The translations under genes were made by a program, and so were the position numbers. DNA of 64,000 nt from Pleurocapsa sp. CCALA 161 (GTDB lineage Bacteria > Cyanobacteriota > Cyanobacteriia > Cyanobacteriales > Xenococcaceae), in assembly GCF_003003995.1 (NCBI RefSeq), contig NZ_PVWF01000006.1, positions 24,440 to 88,439 of the forward strand, given 5' to 3'. The notes below the pieces were generated by a model, which searched no databases, was not told the origin of the DNA, and was given only the letters and a program-made list of their open reading frames with translations. Below, in pieces: positions 1-8,371 of this stretch. Positions within the stretch are counted from its first letter, which is position 1. The number at the start of each line of letters is the position of its first letter.

Positions 1-1
1 A

Positions 2-658
2 GATCGGCTTGAGTTGCGTCAGGCTGCCATTATTTATAACTCTCAAAGTGCCTACAGTAAATCCCTCCAGGAAACTTTTACCACAGATGTCGTGAGCAAT
101 GGCGGTGAAATTGTCATGGAAGTAGATTTATCTGACAACAATTTTAATCCCGCGGAAACTCTCAAAACAGTAGAAAACCTAAATGCAGAAGCGCTAGTTT
201 TTCTCAATGATTCGGTAACTATAGATAAAGCTTATCTATTGATGCAGTTGAACAACGGTAAGCTACCCTTGTTGGGAGGAGACAGTCTTTACAAACCCCA
301 AACTCTACAGATCGCAGGAGAGAAAGCTAAAGGCTTAGTTCTAGGCGTACCCTGGCATGCTTTAGCAAGCCCAAATATCGAATTTACTGCTGCTGCCTAC
401 CGTCTGTGGGGAGGAGATGTTAACTGGCGTACGGCAATGGCTTATGATGCCACTCAAGCCTTAGCAAAGGGACTAGCACAAAACCCTAGCCGTTCAGGAA
501 TCCAAGCGATCCTATCAGACTCAGGCTTTAATATCTTGGAAGCATCAGGCAACCTGAAATTTTTGCAATCAGGCGATCGCAATGCTGCCGTTCAGTTGGT
601 TGAAGTGCAGCCAGGCGATCGCTCTTCCTTTGGTTATGATTTTGTTCCTCTTAAGTAG
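2..658 (+). CDS. ABC transporter substrate-binding protein, C-terminal part (5' end outside window)
   Basis: The reading frame is open to the window edge (it begins D-R-L-E-L-R-Q), so only the last ~218 residues are present. The sequence fits the type I periplasmic-binding fold used for amino acids and related solutes (Peripla_BP_6/LivK-like). It has a hydrophobic 'EALVFLNDS' strand, a 'LPLLGGDSLY' hinge strand and the typical 'WRTAMAYDATQALA' helix near the C-terminus. The protein should act in the periplasm, handing a solute to a membrane permease or sensor. No permease or ATPase gene follows; the next gene is on the other strand. The substrate cannot be told from this fragment. A TTG at 14 is in frame but is unlikely to be the true start. 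Confidence 0.75.
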   Translation, partial: DRLELRQAAIIYNSQSAYSKSLQETFTTDVVSNGGEIVMEVDLSDNNFNPAETLKTVENLNAEALVFLNDSVTIDKAYLLMQLNNGKLPLLGGDSLYKPQTLQIAGEKAKGLVLGVPWHALASPNIEFTAAAYRLWGGDVNWRTAMAYDATQALAKGLAQNPSRSGIQAILSDSGFNILEASGNLKFLQSGDRNAAVQLVEVQPGDRSSFGYDFVPLK

Positions 659-813
659 ACTGAGTTCGGGTTAAATTCAGTTTTGGGAACTCTTAACTTG
701 CTCAAATTATCAAATGCTCAATGCTATTTGGCGTAACCAACAGAAACAGTTAATTGAAATACAGGTTTAACTATAGCAATACTAGACAATGAATGTTAGG
801 ACGTTTTTTTATT

Positions 814-848
814 ACTACCTACTACCTACTACCTACTACCTACTACCT
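814..848. repeat. Heptanucleotide tandem repeat (ACTACCT)x5
   Basis: Five perfect copies of the 7-mer ACTACCT lie in the spacer between two convergent genes, and a partial copy recurs at about 872-883. Short heptameric tandem repeats of this kind are common in cyanobacterial spacers. They can expand or contract by slippage. Confidence 0.9.
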
Positions 849-852
849 ATTT

Positions 853-872
853 GCGAAGCTTATCCTTTAGGA
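853..872. repeat. Short dispersed repeat, copy 1
   Basis: This 20-bp sequence begins GCGAAGCT and ends CCTTTAGGA. It matches 18 of 20 bases of a second copy at 50981-51000. Both are in spacers, and this copy sits between two blocks of the ACTACCT repeat. Confidence 0.6.
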
Positions 873-879
873 CTACCTA

Positions 880-1863
880 CTACTTTATGACTGCCTCATG
901 GTCGACTGATTGTCGCTCTAAAATTAGATTTACTTTAGTGGCGCGAAACATTCCAAAACGACACAACCCAGCACCAAAAGCCAACCGCATCAGTAACAGA
1001 GTAGGAACTTCTCGCAAAGACTTAATTAAGCCCGAAAAGCCAAATAAAATTAGTCCTTTTGGTTTAACAACACCCTGCCAAATAGAATCGATCCAGGAAG
1101 GAAGAGTTGCTTGAGTCCAATCATCAGTAATGACTTCTCCCTCAACTAAACCTGTCTCTATTAATAGTTCAGAAAAGCCTTCAATACTCGCAAAAGCTGG
1201 ATGCGACCACTGATCTAATAATTGTCTCATTACGGGTTTTTCCCAGAAATTTAGCGGTATAGTGCGATCGTCCCGTTGATTCCAGTCTGCAACCACTAAA
1301 ATACCTCCAGGCTTTAATACCCGTAATAATTCCCTGGCAAAAACTGCTTTATCGGGCATATGAGGCCCAGCTTCCACTGACCACACTACGTCAAAACTAG
1401 CATCAGGAAAAGAAAGAGCCATAGCATCATCTACCTGAAATTGAGCGTTAACTCCTGGGGGAGTTAATTCTTGGGCGCGTTTAACCTGTTGAGGACTAAT
1501 CGTAACTCCCGTAACGTCAAAGTTATAGTCTTTTGCCAGAATACGACTACTGCCACCAATACCGCAACCCACATCTAATAAAGTTGTGCCAGCAGGTAGA
1601 TTTGCTAAACCACCCCAACGCACCATTTCATGGACAAAATCATATTTAGCCTGGTTAAAGTTTCTAGACTTAGGCGGTGTGCCGTAATGTCCTAAGTGAA
1701 TATGTTCACCCCAGTAGAATTCTAAGATCCCGTCTTCTGTCCACTCATCATAGGAATTGGCGACAGAATCGGCAGATTCGTAGTTACGAGGGGTCAGTAG
1801 ATAGATGATAATGCCTACTACTAAAGCAAGGGCTATCAACGCAAGAATGTAAAATAAGCTCAT
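880..1863 (-). CDS. MPBQ/MSBQ methyltransferase (plastoquinone/tocopherol synthesis)
   Basis: This 327-residue SAM-dependent methyltransferase closely resembles Synechocystis Sll0418. It methylates 2-methyl-6-phytyl- and 2-methyl-6-solanesyl-1,4-benzoquinol, steps towards alpha-tocopherol and plastoquinone. An N-terminal membrane segment (about residues 3-23) should anchor it to the membrane where its prenyl substrates lie. The SAM-binding motif I 'DVGCGIGGSSR' is at 97-107, followed by 'VEAGPHMPDKAVF' and 'GGILVVADWNQRDD', which are characteristic of this subfamily. Length is normal and the ATG start places the membrane segment at the extreme N-terminus, as in the family. The assignment rests on remembered similarity. 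The related MenG or gamma-tocopherol methyltransferases are less likely because they lack this N-terminal anchor. Confidence 0.88.
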   Translation of the reverse strand: MSLFYILALIALALVVGIIIYLLTPRNYESADSVANSYDEWTEDGILEFYWGEHIHLGHYGTPPKSRNFNQAKYDFVHEMVRWGGLANLPAGTTLLDVGCGIGGSSRILAKDYNFDVTGVTISPQQVKRAQELTPPGVNAQFQVDDAMALSFPDASFDVVWSVEAGPHMPDKAVFARELLRVLKPGGILVVADWNQRDDRTIPLNFWEKPVMRQLLDQWSHPAFASIEGFSELLIETGLVEGEVITDDWTQATLPSWIDSIWQGVVKPKGLILFGFSGLIKSLREVPTLLLMRLAFGAGLCRFGMFRATKVNLILERQSVDHEAVIK

Positions 1864-2048
1864 TAAAAATGAATATTGAATACTTAATATATCGTTACAG
1901 GTTTTTAATATAGCAATATTTTACTAGTCTCAAACGAGAGTAGAAGTTAGAAATATTCTTCAAGACTGAAGCATATTTGCCGATTATTACTCACAATAAT
2001 AATCACAATGTAGATAGATAGATCAAGTAAATAAGGGAGAGGGGCAAG

Positions 2049-2804
2049 ATGGTATCTAATTCAGACAAGATTTTAGTTGCTGGTGCTACTGGGGGAGTGG
2101 GGCAATTAGTAGTTGCGAAGCTGCTGGCAAAAGATCTCAGTGTTCGAGCTTTAAGTAGAACAAAATCGAAAGCAGAATCGATGTTCGATCGACGAGTTGA
2201 AATTATCGAAGGGGATATTCGTCATGCTAATACTTTGGCAAGGGTTACCAATGGTGTTAGCTATATTATTTGCTGTACGGGGACAACTGCATTTCCTTCC
2301 CTCAGATGGGATTTTGCTAATCTGTTTCAACCTGCCAATAGTCCCGCAGCGGTAGATGCAGAAGGAGTTAAAAACTTAGTCGCTGCTGCACCTCAAGATT
2401 TAAAACGGTTTGTGTTTGTTTCTTCCTGTGGCGTATTGCGTAAAGATGAGTTTCCCTATAACATCCTCAATGCTTTCGGTGTTTTGGATGCCAAATTAAA
2501 AGGAGAAGAAGCGATCGCTTCTGCTGGTTTACCCTACACGATTATCCGCCCTGCCAGACTCATTGATGGCCCTTATACTTCCTATGACCTAAATACTCTC
2601 TTACGAGCTAAAACCGATGGACAAAAAGCCGTGAAAATTGCTTCAGGCGATCGCTTTAATGGCGAAACTAGTCGTATCGATGTCGCTAATGCCTGTGTTG
2701 AAGCTTTGTTTAACGACAGGACTATTAACAGGGATTTCTCAATTATTAATTCAGGAGATAGAGAGCATCCAACTCAATGGTCGGAGCTTTTTGCCATACT
2801 TTAA
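2049..2804 (+). CDS. NAD(P)-binding atypical SDR family protein
   Basis: A 251-residue single-domain Rossmann protein with the dinucleotide-binding motif 'GATGGVG' at residues 12-18. 'FVFVSSCGV' and 'LPYTIIRPARLIDGPYTS' are typical of the NmrA/Ycf39-like atypical short-chain dehydrogenases found in cyanobacteria and plastids. No classical YxxxK catalytic pair is evident, so it may act as a cofactor-binding or assembly protein rather than a dehydrogenase. The start is supported by a purine-rich GGGAGAGGGG stretch just upstream of the ATG. It ends in 'WSELFAIL', the normal end for this group, so it looks complete. It converges with the ACT-domain gene on the other strand. Confidence 0.8.
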   Translation: MVSNSDKILVAGATGGVGQLVVAKLLAKDLSVRALSRTKSKAESMFDRRVEIIEGDIRHANTLARVTNGVSYIICCTGTTAFPSLRWDFANLFQPANSPAAVDAEGVKNLVAAAPQDLKRFVFVSSCGVLRKDEFPYNILNAFGVLDAKLKGEEAIASAGLPYTIIRPARLIDGPYTSYDLNTLLRAKTDGQKAVKIASGDRFNGETSRIDVANACVEALFNDRTINRDFSIINSGDREHPTQWSELFAIL

Positions 2805-2829
2805 ACTGATCCCAAATTTGGTTGGCAGT

Positions 2830-3225
2830 TTACCTAGAAAACTCTTGAAGTAGCATGATTGCTTCAGAAGTACGTGCGACGGGGATAAACAAATGATCGT
2901 GATAATAAGCTGAAATAGGATTAACACTGATATCGTGTTCGGCTAATTTACTAGTAATAGCAGCGAGAAAACCAACTGCTTCTAAACTGGAGTGGATCGA
3001 AAGAGTAATCATCGAAAAGATTGAGGAATAAGACAAATTGGCTGCATCAGCCTGTTCTCGTTCCAGAATTAGCGTTATTCCCTCACTTTCTCGAAATTGA
3101 CCTAGAGGATTAAGTTGAGAATAACGATTGTCTTGATCGCCTAGGCAGGAAAAAACATATTCCCCTGGGGAAAGGATTGGCTGCATACATTGCAACAATT
3201 TACTGAGGCTGGTTTCTCCTGACAT
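2830..3225 (-). CDS. ACT domain-containing protein
   Basis: A 131-residue soluble protein. The C-terminal half ('SLEAVGFLAAITSKLAEHDI' followed by 'PISAYYHDHLFIP') matches the small CASTOR/ACT_7-type ACT proteins of bacteria, which usually bind amino acids as regulatory ligands. The N-terminal half carries 'LSPGEYVFSC', also typical of this group. No catalytic domain is attached, so it is probably a stand-alone sensor; ligand and partner are unknown. It is divergent from sbpA and convergent with the SDR-like gene. Confidence 0.72.
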   Translation of the reverse strand: MSGETSLSKLLQCMQPILSPGEYVFSCLGDQDNRYSQLNPLGQFRESEGITLILEREQADAANLSYSSIFSMITLSIHSSLEAVGFLAAITSKLAEHDISVNPISAYYHDHLFIPVARTSEAIMLLQEFSR

Positions 3226-3275
3226 TGGTCTAGTTTCTAATTTAATTCTTACCTAATTTTTTTATTTTATTTTAG

Positions 3276-3323
3276 ACGATCGCCACCCAGGTAATTTTGT
3301 TTACAGGGCGATCGTTTATTTTT
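3276..3323 (+). promoter_or_regulatory. Hairpin with T-rich tail in the sbpA upstream region
   Basis: Arms ACGATCGCC (3276-3284) and GGCGATCGT (3307-3315) are perfect 9-bp inverted repeats followed by TTATTTTTT. The genes on both sides point away from this spot, so it cannot terminate either of them. If sbpA is transcribed from the far side it would sit in its leader, about 105 bases before the start codon. Both arms contain HIP1-like cores (GCGATCG), so chance pairing between two HIP1-type sites is possible. Confidence 0.35.
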
Positions 3324-3426
3324 TAGGCTTTTTTTTGCTTTCATCAGAAAAAACATTTTAAAATGTATTGCAATTCATTTTAAATTCAATTAAGATTGAA
3401 GTTCAAATAAAGGAAGTTGTAAATTA

Positions 3427-4485
3427 ATGCTTAAAAGTAAACATTTTATCGGTTGGATGATAGCAGGATTTATCGCTAGTGGCGCGATCGCTAGTTGTTC
3501 TAACCAAGGTGAAGCTAGTAAAAATAGCCAGGCACAAGCCCAGCAACCAAAAGAAGTCCAGCTAACTTTAGTTTCTTATGCAGTTACTCAAAGTGCTTAT
3601 GAAAAAATTATTCCTAAGTTTACCGAACAGTGGAAAGCTAAAACTGGACAAGATGTAATTTTCGAGCAGAGTTATGGCGGTTCTGGTTCGCAAACTCGTG
3701 CTGTTATTGATGGTTTAGAAGCAGATGTCGTTGCCTTGGCATTAGCTTTAGATACCAAGCAAATTGAAGAAGCAGGATTAATCGAACCAAACTGGGAACA
3801 AGAATTACCTAATGAATCGATCGTGCATAAATCGGTAGCAGCTCTAGTCAAACGCGACGATAGCGTTAAAGTAGCCAAATGGTCGGATTTAACCGATGAA
3901 AATATCGAAGTAATTACCGCTAACCCGAAAACTTCAGGTGGTGCGAGATGGAATTATTTAGCTCTCTGGGGTGCTATGACCCAGGCAGGCAACAGCGAAC
4001 AAGAGGCACAAGCCTATGTCGAAAAAGTATTTGCCAACGTTCCTATCTTACCCAAAGATGCTCGCGAATCGAGTGATGTTTTTTATCAACAAGGGCAGGG
4101 TGATGTCTTAATTAATTACGAAAACGAAGTTTTACTAGCTAAACAACAAGGGGAAGATATTCCTTACGTAGTTCCTACTGATTACAACATCTCGATTGAT
4201 AATCCAGTAGCGGTAGTGGATGCCAATGTTGACAAACGCGGTACGAGAGAAGTTGCCGAAGCTTTTACGAAATTTCTGTTTACTCCAGAAGCCCAACGGG
4301 AATTTGCCCAAGCTGGTTTTCGTCCTGTCGATTCGACTGTTAGCCAAGAATTTGCCGAACAATATCCCACCATTAAAAACCTCTTTACTGTCAAAGATTT
4401 GGGTGGTTGGACTGAAATTCAAGCAAAATTTTTTGATAGTGGTGCAGAGTTCGACAAAATGATGACCAAAATCAGCCAAAAATAA
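3427..4485 (+). CDS. sbpA: Sulfate ABC transporter, periplasmic sulfate-binding protein
   Basis: A 352-residue sulfate/thiosulfate-binding protein, the first component of the sulfate importer. The N-terminus is a lipoprotein signal with lipobox I-A-S-C and the lipidated cysteine at residue 24, so the protein should be tethered to the outer face of the plasma membrane. Family features include 'SQTRAVIDGLEADVVALALA', 'NPKTSGGARWNYLALWG' and 'FLFTPEAQREFAQAGFRPVD'. An AAAGGAAG ribosome-binding stretch lies shortly before the ATG. It heads the sbpA-small ORF-cysT-cysW-cysA locus, all on the plus strand. Expression is expected to rise on sulfur starvation, as for known cyanobacterial homologues. 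No specific regulator site was recognised. Confidence 0.95.
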   Translation: MLKSKHFIGWMIAGFIASGAIASCSNQGEASKNSQAQAQQPKEVQLTLVSYAVTQSAYEKIIPKFTEQWKAKTGQDVIFEQSYGGSGSQTRAVIDGLEADVVALALALDTKQIEEAGLIEPNWEQELPNESIVHKSVAALVKRDDSVKVAKWSDLTDENIEVITANPKTSGGARWNYLALWGAMTQAGNSEQEAQAYVEKVFANVPILPKDARESSDVFYQQGQGDVLINYENEVLLAKQQGEDIPYVVPTDYNISIDNPVAVVDANVDKRGTREVAEAFTKFLFTPEAQREFAQAGFRPVDSTVSQEFAEQYPTIKNLFTVKDLGGWTEIQAKFFDSGAEFDKMMTKISQK

Positions 4486-4543
4486 TTCTCAGCAAGCTCT
4501 TAGCTTTTGGCCTTGATCTATACAAAATATTTAGGTGTAACTA

Positions 4544-4870
4544 ATGGCACAAAAATTGACGCTACAAGACTACCGTAACCAAATCAAACTTTTCAAAATC
4601 AAATTAGCTTTGAAAACGCCTCAGAATTTTGCGCCGATCGCGTTGTCAAATATAGCCAAGGTTATGACTGTAGATTTAAAGATTATTTCCAAACTGCCAG
4701 GAATTAATTGCGATCGCGAAGCGTACCCAGAGGGCTTGCACTCGAATGGGTGTAATCGCTTTGACTGGTATTTGGTGGAAGCTTTCGGAACATTTGACGA
4801 TTTATCTTTGACTATTGCTTGCTGGCAAGATCTTGGAGTCAAAAAATATTTGGCAATCTCATCTCAGTAA
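4544..4870 (+). CDS. Small hypothetical protein inside the sulfate transport locus
   Basis: A 108-codon frame on the same strand between sbpA and cysT. I do not recognise a domain. From memory, Synechocystis carries a small ORF at the same place in its sulfate locus, which supports a real gene, but homology is not shown here. Residues ~57-73 are encoded by a HIP1-containing stretch (about 4710-4760) with inverted-repeat character, which looks like repeat sequence read through in frame. The rest is a mix of basic N-terminal and more hydrophobic C-terminal sequence ('FDDLSLTIACWQDLGV'). No signal peptide. It could be a degraded or spurious frame. Confidence 0.45.
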   Translation: MAQKLTLQDYRNQIKLFKIKLALKTPQNFAPIALSNIAKVMTVDLKIISKLPGINCDREAYPEGLHSNGCNRFDWYLVEAFGTFDDLSLTIACWQDLGVKKYLAISSQ

Positions 4871-4979
4871 ACGAGCTTCGCTCAAAACGCGACTCTATGA
4901 AGCTTTATATTTAAAAGCCACCCTAGCTATAAGCGCTTCAGCAAAGCTTTTCAAGGTAATTTTGTAGATCGATCACACA

Positions 4980-5840
4980 ATGACTAGTTTTATTTCTCAT
5001 CTCGAAACACAATTAAGACGCAAGCCTCAGCAAACTAACTCAACCAGAATTTCCCTTCCTTGGGTAATAACCATTGGCTATTTAAGTTTAATCTTACTCT
5101 TGCCTTTGGCAGCTTTAATTACCAAGTCTTTAACTCTTGGTATGGGGGAGTTCTGGCAAGCTGCCACTGCTCCAATTGCCCTGTCTGCTTATGAAGTTAC
5201 CTTTGTCACTGCTTTAGCTGCGGGGATCATTAACGGTATTATGGGCACTCTGGTTGCCTGGATTTTGGTTCGCTACCAGTTTCCTGGTAAAAAAATTGTC
5301 GATGCGGTGATCGATATTCCCTTTGCCGTACCTACTTCTGTAGCAGGTTTGGTTTTAGCAACTATCTATAGTGATAATGGCTGGATTGGTCAACTATTTA
5401 CACCTTTTGGCATCAAAATTGCTTTTACCAGACTGGGGGTGTTTGTGGCAATGCTGTTTATTTCTTTACCTTTTATTGTCCGAACCGTGCAGCCAGTATT
5501 ACTAGAACTCGAACCAGAAATCGAACAAGCAGCTTGGTCTTTAGGTGCTTCAGAATCCCAGACGTTTTGGCGCGTTATTTTACCGCCAGTAATTCCAGCA
5601 ATTTTAACGGGAGTGGCCTTGGGTTTTTCTAGAGCGGTAGGGGAATATGGTTCGGTAGTCATAGTGGCATCGAGCATTCCTTTTCGAGACTTAATTGCTC
5701 CTGTTTTAGTGTTCCAAAAATTAGAACAATATGACTACAACGGAGCAACGGTAATTGGTACGGTGCTGCTATTAGTTTCATTAGTACTTTTGCTGCTCAT
5801 CAATTTTTTACAACAGTGGAGTCGTCGTTATGCTGACTAA
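4980..5840 (+). CDS. cysT: Sulfate ABC transporter permease CysT
   Basis: A 286-residue inner-membrane permease, one of the two channel subunits of the sulfate/thiosulfate importer. It has six strongly hydrophobic segments and the permease EAA-type cytoplasmic loop 'EQAAWSLGASESQTFWRVIL', which docks on CysA. 'FAVPTSVAGLVLATIYSDNGW' and 'SRAVGEYGSVVIVASSIPF' are typical of CysT/CysU. The 3' end overlaps the start of cysW by 11 bases, suggesting translational coupling. Length is normal and the ATG start precedes a basic cytoplasmic N-terminus. Confidence 0.95.
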   Translation: MTSFISHLETQLRRKPQQTNSTRISLPWVITIGYLSLILLLPLAALITKSLTLGMGEFWQAATAPIALSAYEVTFVTALAAGIINGIMGTLVAWILVRYQFPGKKIVDAVIDIPFAVPTSVAGLVLATIYSDNGWIGQLFTPFGIKIAFTRLGVFVAMLFISLPFIVRTVQPVLLELEPEIEQAAWSLGASESQTFWRVILPPVIPAILTGVALGFSRAVGEYGSVVIVASSIPFRDLIAPVLVFQKLEQYDYNGATVIGTVLLLVSLVLLLLINFLQQWSRRYAD

Positions 5841-6633
5841 ACCAAAAATATCAGCAATCTTATTGTTGATCGCCTTAATTTATTTATCACTGTTGTTATT
5901 CTTGCCAGCGATCGCCATTTTTTATGAAGCTTTTCATCAGGGTATTAATGTCTTTTTGACCTCGATCGATCAACGAAATTTCTGGCAAGCTACTATATTG
6001 ACTCTAATCGTTACGGCGATTACCGTTCCCCTCAATACTATTTTTGGTCTTTGTGCTGCCTGGGTAATTGGTCGCAATCAGTTTCGCGGTCGTACTTTAT
6101 TACTTAGTATTATCGATCTGCCATTTTCGATTTCTCCCGTTGTCGCTGGTTTAGCCATCGTTTTGCTTTATGGTAAAAATGGCTGGTTGGGTGGTTTACT
6201 GGCAAGTTTAAATATTCAAATCTTGTTCGCTACCCCAGCAATTGTCTTGGCGACTGCTTTTGTGACCATGCCTTTTGTTGCTCGCGAAGTCATTCCCGTC
6301 CTCGAAGAAATTGGCGAAGAACAAGAAACCGCAGCCCGCACTTTGGGGGCGAATGATTGGCAGGTTTTTTACCGCGTTACTTTACCCAATATTCGCTGGG
6401 GTTTACTGTACGGCATTTTGCTAACTAATGCCAGAGCATTGGGTGAATTTGGCGCAGTGGCAGTAGTATCTGGCAGTATTGTGGGCAGAACAGCTACTCT
6501 ACCGATTTTTGTTGAACAAGCTTATAAAAACTATCAGGCAGAAGCTGCTTTTGGTTCAGCAGCAATTTTAGCTTCAATAGCTGCCTTAACCTTAATTTTC
6601 AAAGAAATACTCGAACAGAAAACCCGCCATTAA
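5830..6633 (+). CDS. cysW: Sulfate ABC transporter permease CysW
   Basis: The second channel subunit of the sulfate importer, 267 residues with six membrane segments. The EAA loop reads '[20 protein letters not shown]', and '[20 protein letters not shown]' is diagnostic for CysW. The start ATG lies inside the end of cysT (11-base overlap), so the pair is probably translated in a coupled way and assembles as a CysT-CysW heterodimer with two CysA ATPases. cysA follows after 26 bases. Confidence 0.95.
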   Translation: MLTKPKISAILLLIALIYLSLLLFLPAIAIFYEAFHQGINVFLTSIDQRNFWQATILTLIVTAITVPLNTIFGLCAAWVIGRNQFRGRTLLLSIIDLPFSISPVVAGLAIVLLYGKNGWLGGLLASLNIQILFATPAIVLATAFVTMPFVAREVIPVLEEIGEEQETAARTLGANDWQVFYRVTLPNIRWGLLYGILLTNARALGEFGAVAVVSGSIVGRTATLPIFVEQAYKNYQAEAAFGSAAILASIAALTLIFKEILEQKTRH

Positions 6634-6659
6634 CATTTATCACTCAGCAACTAATTATT

Positions 6660-7715
6660 ATGAGTATCACAATCTCTCAAGTATCCAAAAAATTCGGTAA
6701 CTTTCAGGCTTTAGATAACATCGATTTAGATGTCCAACCTGGAACTTTGGTTGCTTTACTCGGTCCTTCTGGTTCAGGCAAATCTACTTTACTCCGAACT
6801 GTCGCTGGCTTAGAAACTCCCGATCAAGGCAGAGTTAGGATTAATAATCGCGACACTACTAATCTGGATATCCGCAAACGCAATATTGGTTTTGTTTTTC
6901 AGCACTATGCTTTATTTAAACATCTCACAGTTAGAGAAAATATTTCCTTTGGGCTAGATATTCGTAAAAAACCGCGTCAAGTAATCAAGCAAAGAGTCAA
7001 AGAACTATTAGAATTAATTCAGCTTGAAGGTTTTGGCGATCGCTATCCGAATCAGCTTTCTGGTGGACAAAGACAGCGAGTTGCCCTTGCCCGTGCTTTA
7101 GCAGTTCAGCCAGAAGTTTTACTCCTCGATGAACCTTTTGGGGCATTAGATGCCAAAGTTAGACAAGAATTACGCGACTGGCTGCGTCGTCTCCACGATG
7201 AGGTACATTTAACCAGTATTTTTGTCACCCACGATCGCGAAGAAGCAATGGCTGTAGCCGACAAAATTGTGGTAATGAACCAGGGCAAAATCGAGCAAGT
7301 TGGCACGCCCGCAGAAGTCTATGAGCATCCTGCAAATCCCTTTGTGATGAGCTTTGTCGGCGAAGTAAATGTTCTACTACACACTAGCCCAATCTTCGAT
7401 CATGCTCATCGAGCTAATCCTGCCACACGCTTTTTTGTTCGTCCTCACGATTTTGAAGTTTTTACAACTCCCCAAGGAGATAGTGTCTTGGCAAAAGTTA
7501 AACGAATCATTCATTTAGGTTGGCAAGTTCAATTAGAATTAACTTTAGGCGATCGCTCTTCCCTCATAGTTCATTTAAACCGAGAAGAATTTGTCCGCCT
7601 TGACTTGAAAACAGAACAAAATGTGTATCTCGAACCTCGTCAAATTAAATGCTTTGAGCAAGTTAAGCAAGATTTATTTAACTCGCCAGCTGATCATCAT
7701 CAATTAGCGAGTTAG
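6660..7715 (+). CDS. cysA: Sulfate ABC transporter ATP-binding protein CysA
   Basis: A 351-residue ATPase that powers sulfate import. The Walker A motif 'GPSGSGKST' is at residues 35-43, the Q-loop is 'FVFQHYALF', the ABC signature is '[15 protein letters not shown]' and Walker B is '[12 protein letters not shown]'; a switch histidine lies in '[10 protein letters not shown]'. A C-terminal regulatory/TOBE-like region follows residue ~240 ('[10 protein letters not shown]'), as in the family. It is the last clear gene of the locus. A DUF202 gene begins 18 bases after its stop and could be co-transcribed. Confidence 0.95.
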   Translation: MSITISQVSKKFGNFQALDNIDLDVQPGTLVALLGPSGSGKSTLLRTVAGLETPDQGRVRINNRDTTNLDIRKRNIGFVFQHYALFKHLTVRENISFGLDIRKKPRQVIKQRVKELLELIQLEGFGDRYPNQLSGGQRQRVALARALAVQPEVLLLDEPFGALDAKVRQELRDWLRRLHDEVHLTSIFVTHDREEAMAVADKIVVMNQGKIEQVGTPAEVYEHPANPFVMSFVGEVNVLLHTSPIFDHAHRANPATRFFVRPHDFEVFTTPQGDSVLAKVKRIIHLGWQVQLELTLGDRSSLIVHLNREEFVRLDLKTEQNVYLEPRQIKCFEQVKQDLFNSPADHHQLAS

Positions 7716-7733
7716 CTTTTTAAGTATGAAAGA

Positions 7734-8039
7734 GTGGGTGGCGTGAATTTTAAAAAATCCCAACGAAGAAGTTCTTCTCGTGTTAGAGATCATTTAGCCA
7801 ATGAGCGTACTTATTTAGCATGGATGCGAACAGCAATAGCTTTAATGGGCTTTGGTGTCGTTATTGTCCGCCTCCGCCTGTTAAATCCACCTACAACTAA
7901 TACTCCTGGCAGCAGTTGGAAATTGGGCTTAATCTTTTCTTTAGTCGGACTTGCGACAGTAATACTTTCAACTTATCACTACTTTGCCCTTCGCCAAGAT
8001 ATAGACGAAGAACGTAGCAGAAATTGCGCGAAGATTTGA
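7734..8039 (+). CDS. DUF202 (YidH-like) membrane protein, C-terminus replaced by transposon sequence
   Basis: Residues 15-95 form a DUF202 domain: the signature 'VRDHLANERTYLAWMRTAIA', then two membrane segments ('IALMGFGVVIVRLRLL' and 'LGLIFSLVGLATVILSTYHY') and 'ALRQDIDEER'. Relatives carry a further membrane segment after this point. Here the frame ends in six foreign residues (RNCAKI), exactly where an IS630-like transposase remnant begins in another frame (8014). The gene is therefore probably truncated by an insertion, though the shortened product could still be made. The GTG start is chosen because the domain begins soon after; a second GTG at 7743 is possible. Function of the family is unknown. 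Confidence 0.7.
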   Translation: MGGVNFKKSQRRSSSRVRDHLANERTYLAWMRTAIALMGFGVVIVRLRLLNPPTTNTPGSSWKLGLIFSLVGLATVILSTYHYFALRQDIDEERSRNCAKI

Positions 8040-8264
8040 TGGCCATGAACAGACAGTAAGAGCGACAATTCAAAGGTGGTCAAATAAAGGTTTAGTCGGG
8101 CTTTGGTCAGATCGAGGAAGAGGCGCAAAACCCAAGTGGAAAAACGAAGATCTTGTGAATACATAGAAGCTTGTTTAATTGAAGAGGAGCAAACATATAA
8201 TAGTGTTCAACTAGCGCGAAAACTTAAACAAGAACGGGCGGTAAATTTGAGTAGCGATCGCCTT
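8014..8264 (+). pseudogene. IS630-family transposase remnant (helix-turn-helix part, frameshifted)
   Basis: From 8014 the frame reads V-A-E-I-A-R-R-F-D-G-H and continues to 'WSNKGLVGLWSDRGRGAKPK', the helix-turn-helix region of IS630-type transposases. A shift of frame near 8154-8157 then gives 'EYIEACLIEEEQTYNSVQLA' and 'AVNLSSDRL', the next conserved stretch of the same family. Homology stops at a HIP1 site near 8264, and the DDE catalytic domain is absent. A dead 5' fragment, probably left by deletion. No inverted repeats or target duplication could be recognised. Confidence 0.75.
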
Positions 8265-8371
8265 TCATCTGATATGTTACAAAAAAGCGATCGCTTTATG
8301 CTTAATTTTTTAATTCTGCTTTTCACGCATAAAATAATAGATAAAGGTTGTTAAATAAAACAAACTAAGGA

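Noticed and set aside
814..883. Possible CRISPR-like array
   Set aside because: Repeat unit is only 7 bases with no spacers; it is a simple tandem repeat. The same applies to 39419-39471.
851..1114. 87-codon plus-strand frame
   Set aside because: It lies antisense within the MPBQ/MSBQ methyltransferase gene and starts inside a tandem repeat; a shadow frame.
2638..2853. 71-codon frame overlapping the end of the SDR-like gene
   Set aside because: Out-of-frame overlap with a conserved protein and with the end of the opposite ACT gene; a shadow.
4135..4479. 114-codon minus-strand frame inside sbpA
   Set aside because: Antisense to a clearly conserved sulfate-binding protein, with no recognisable domain.
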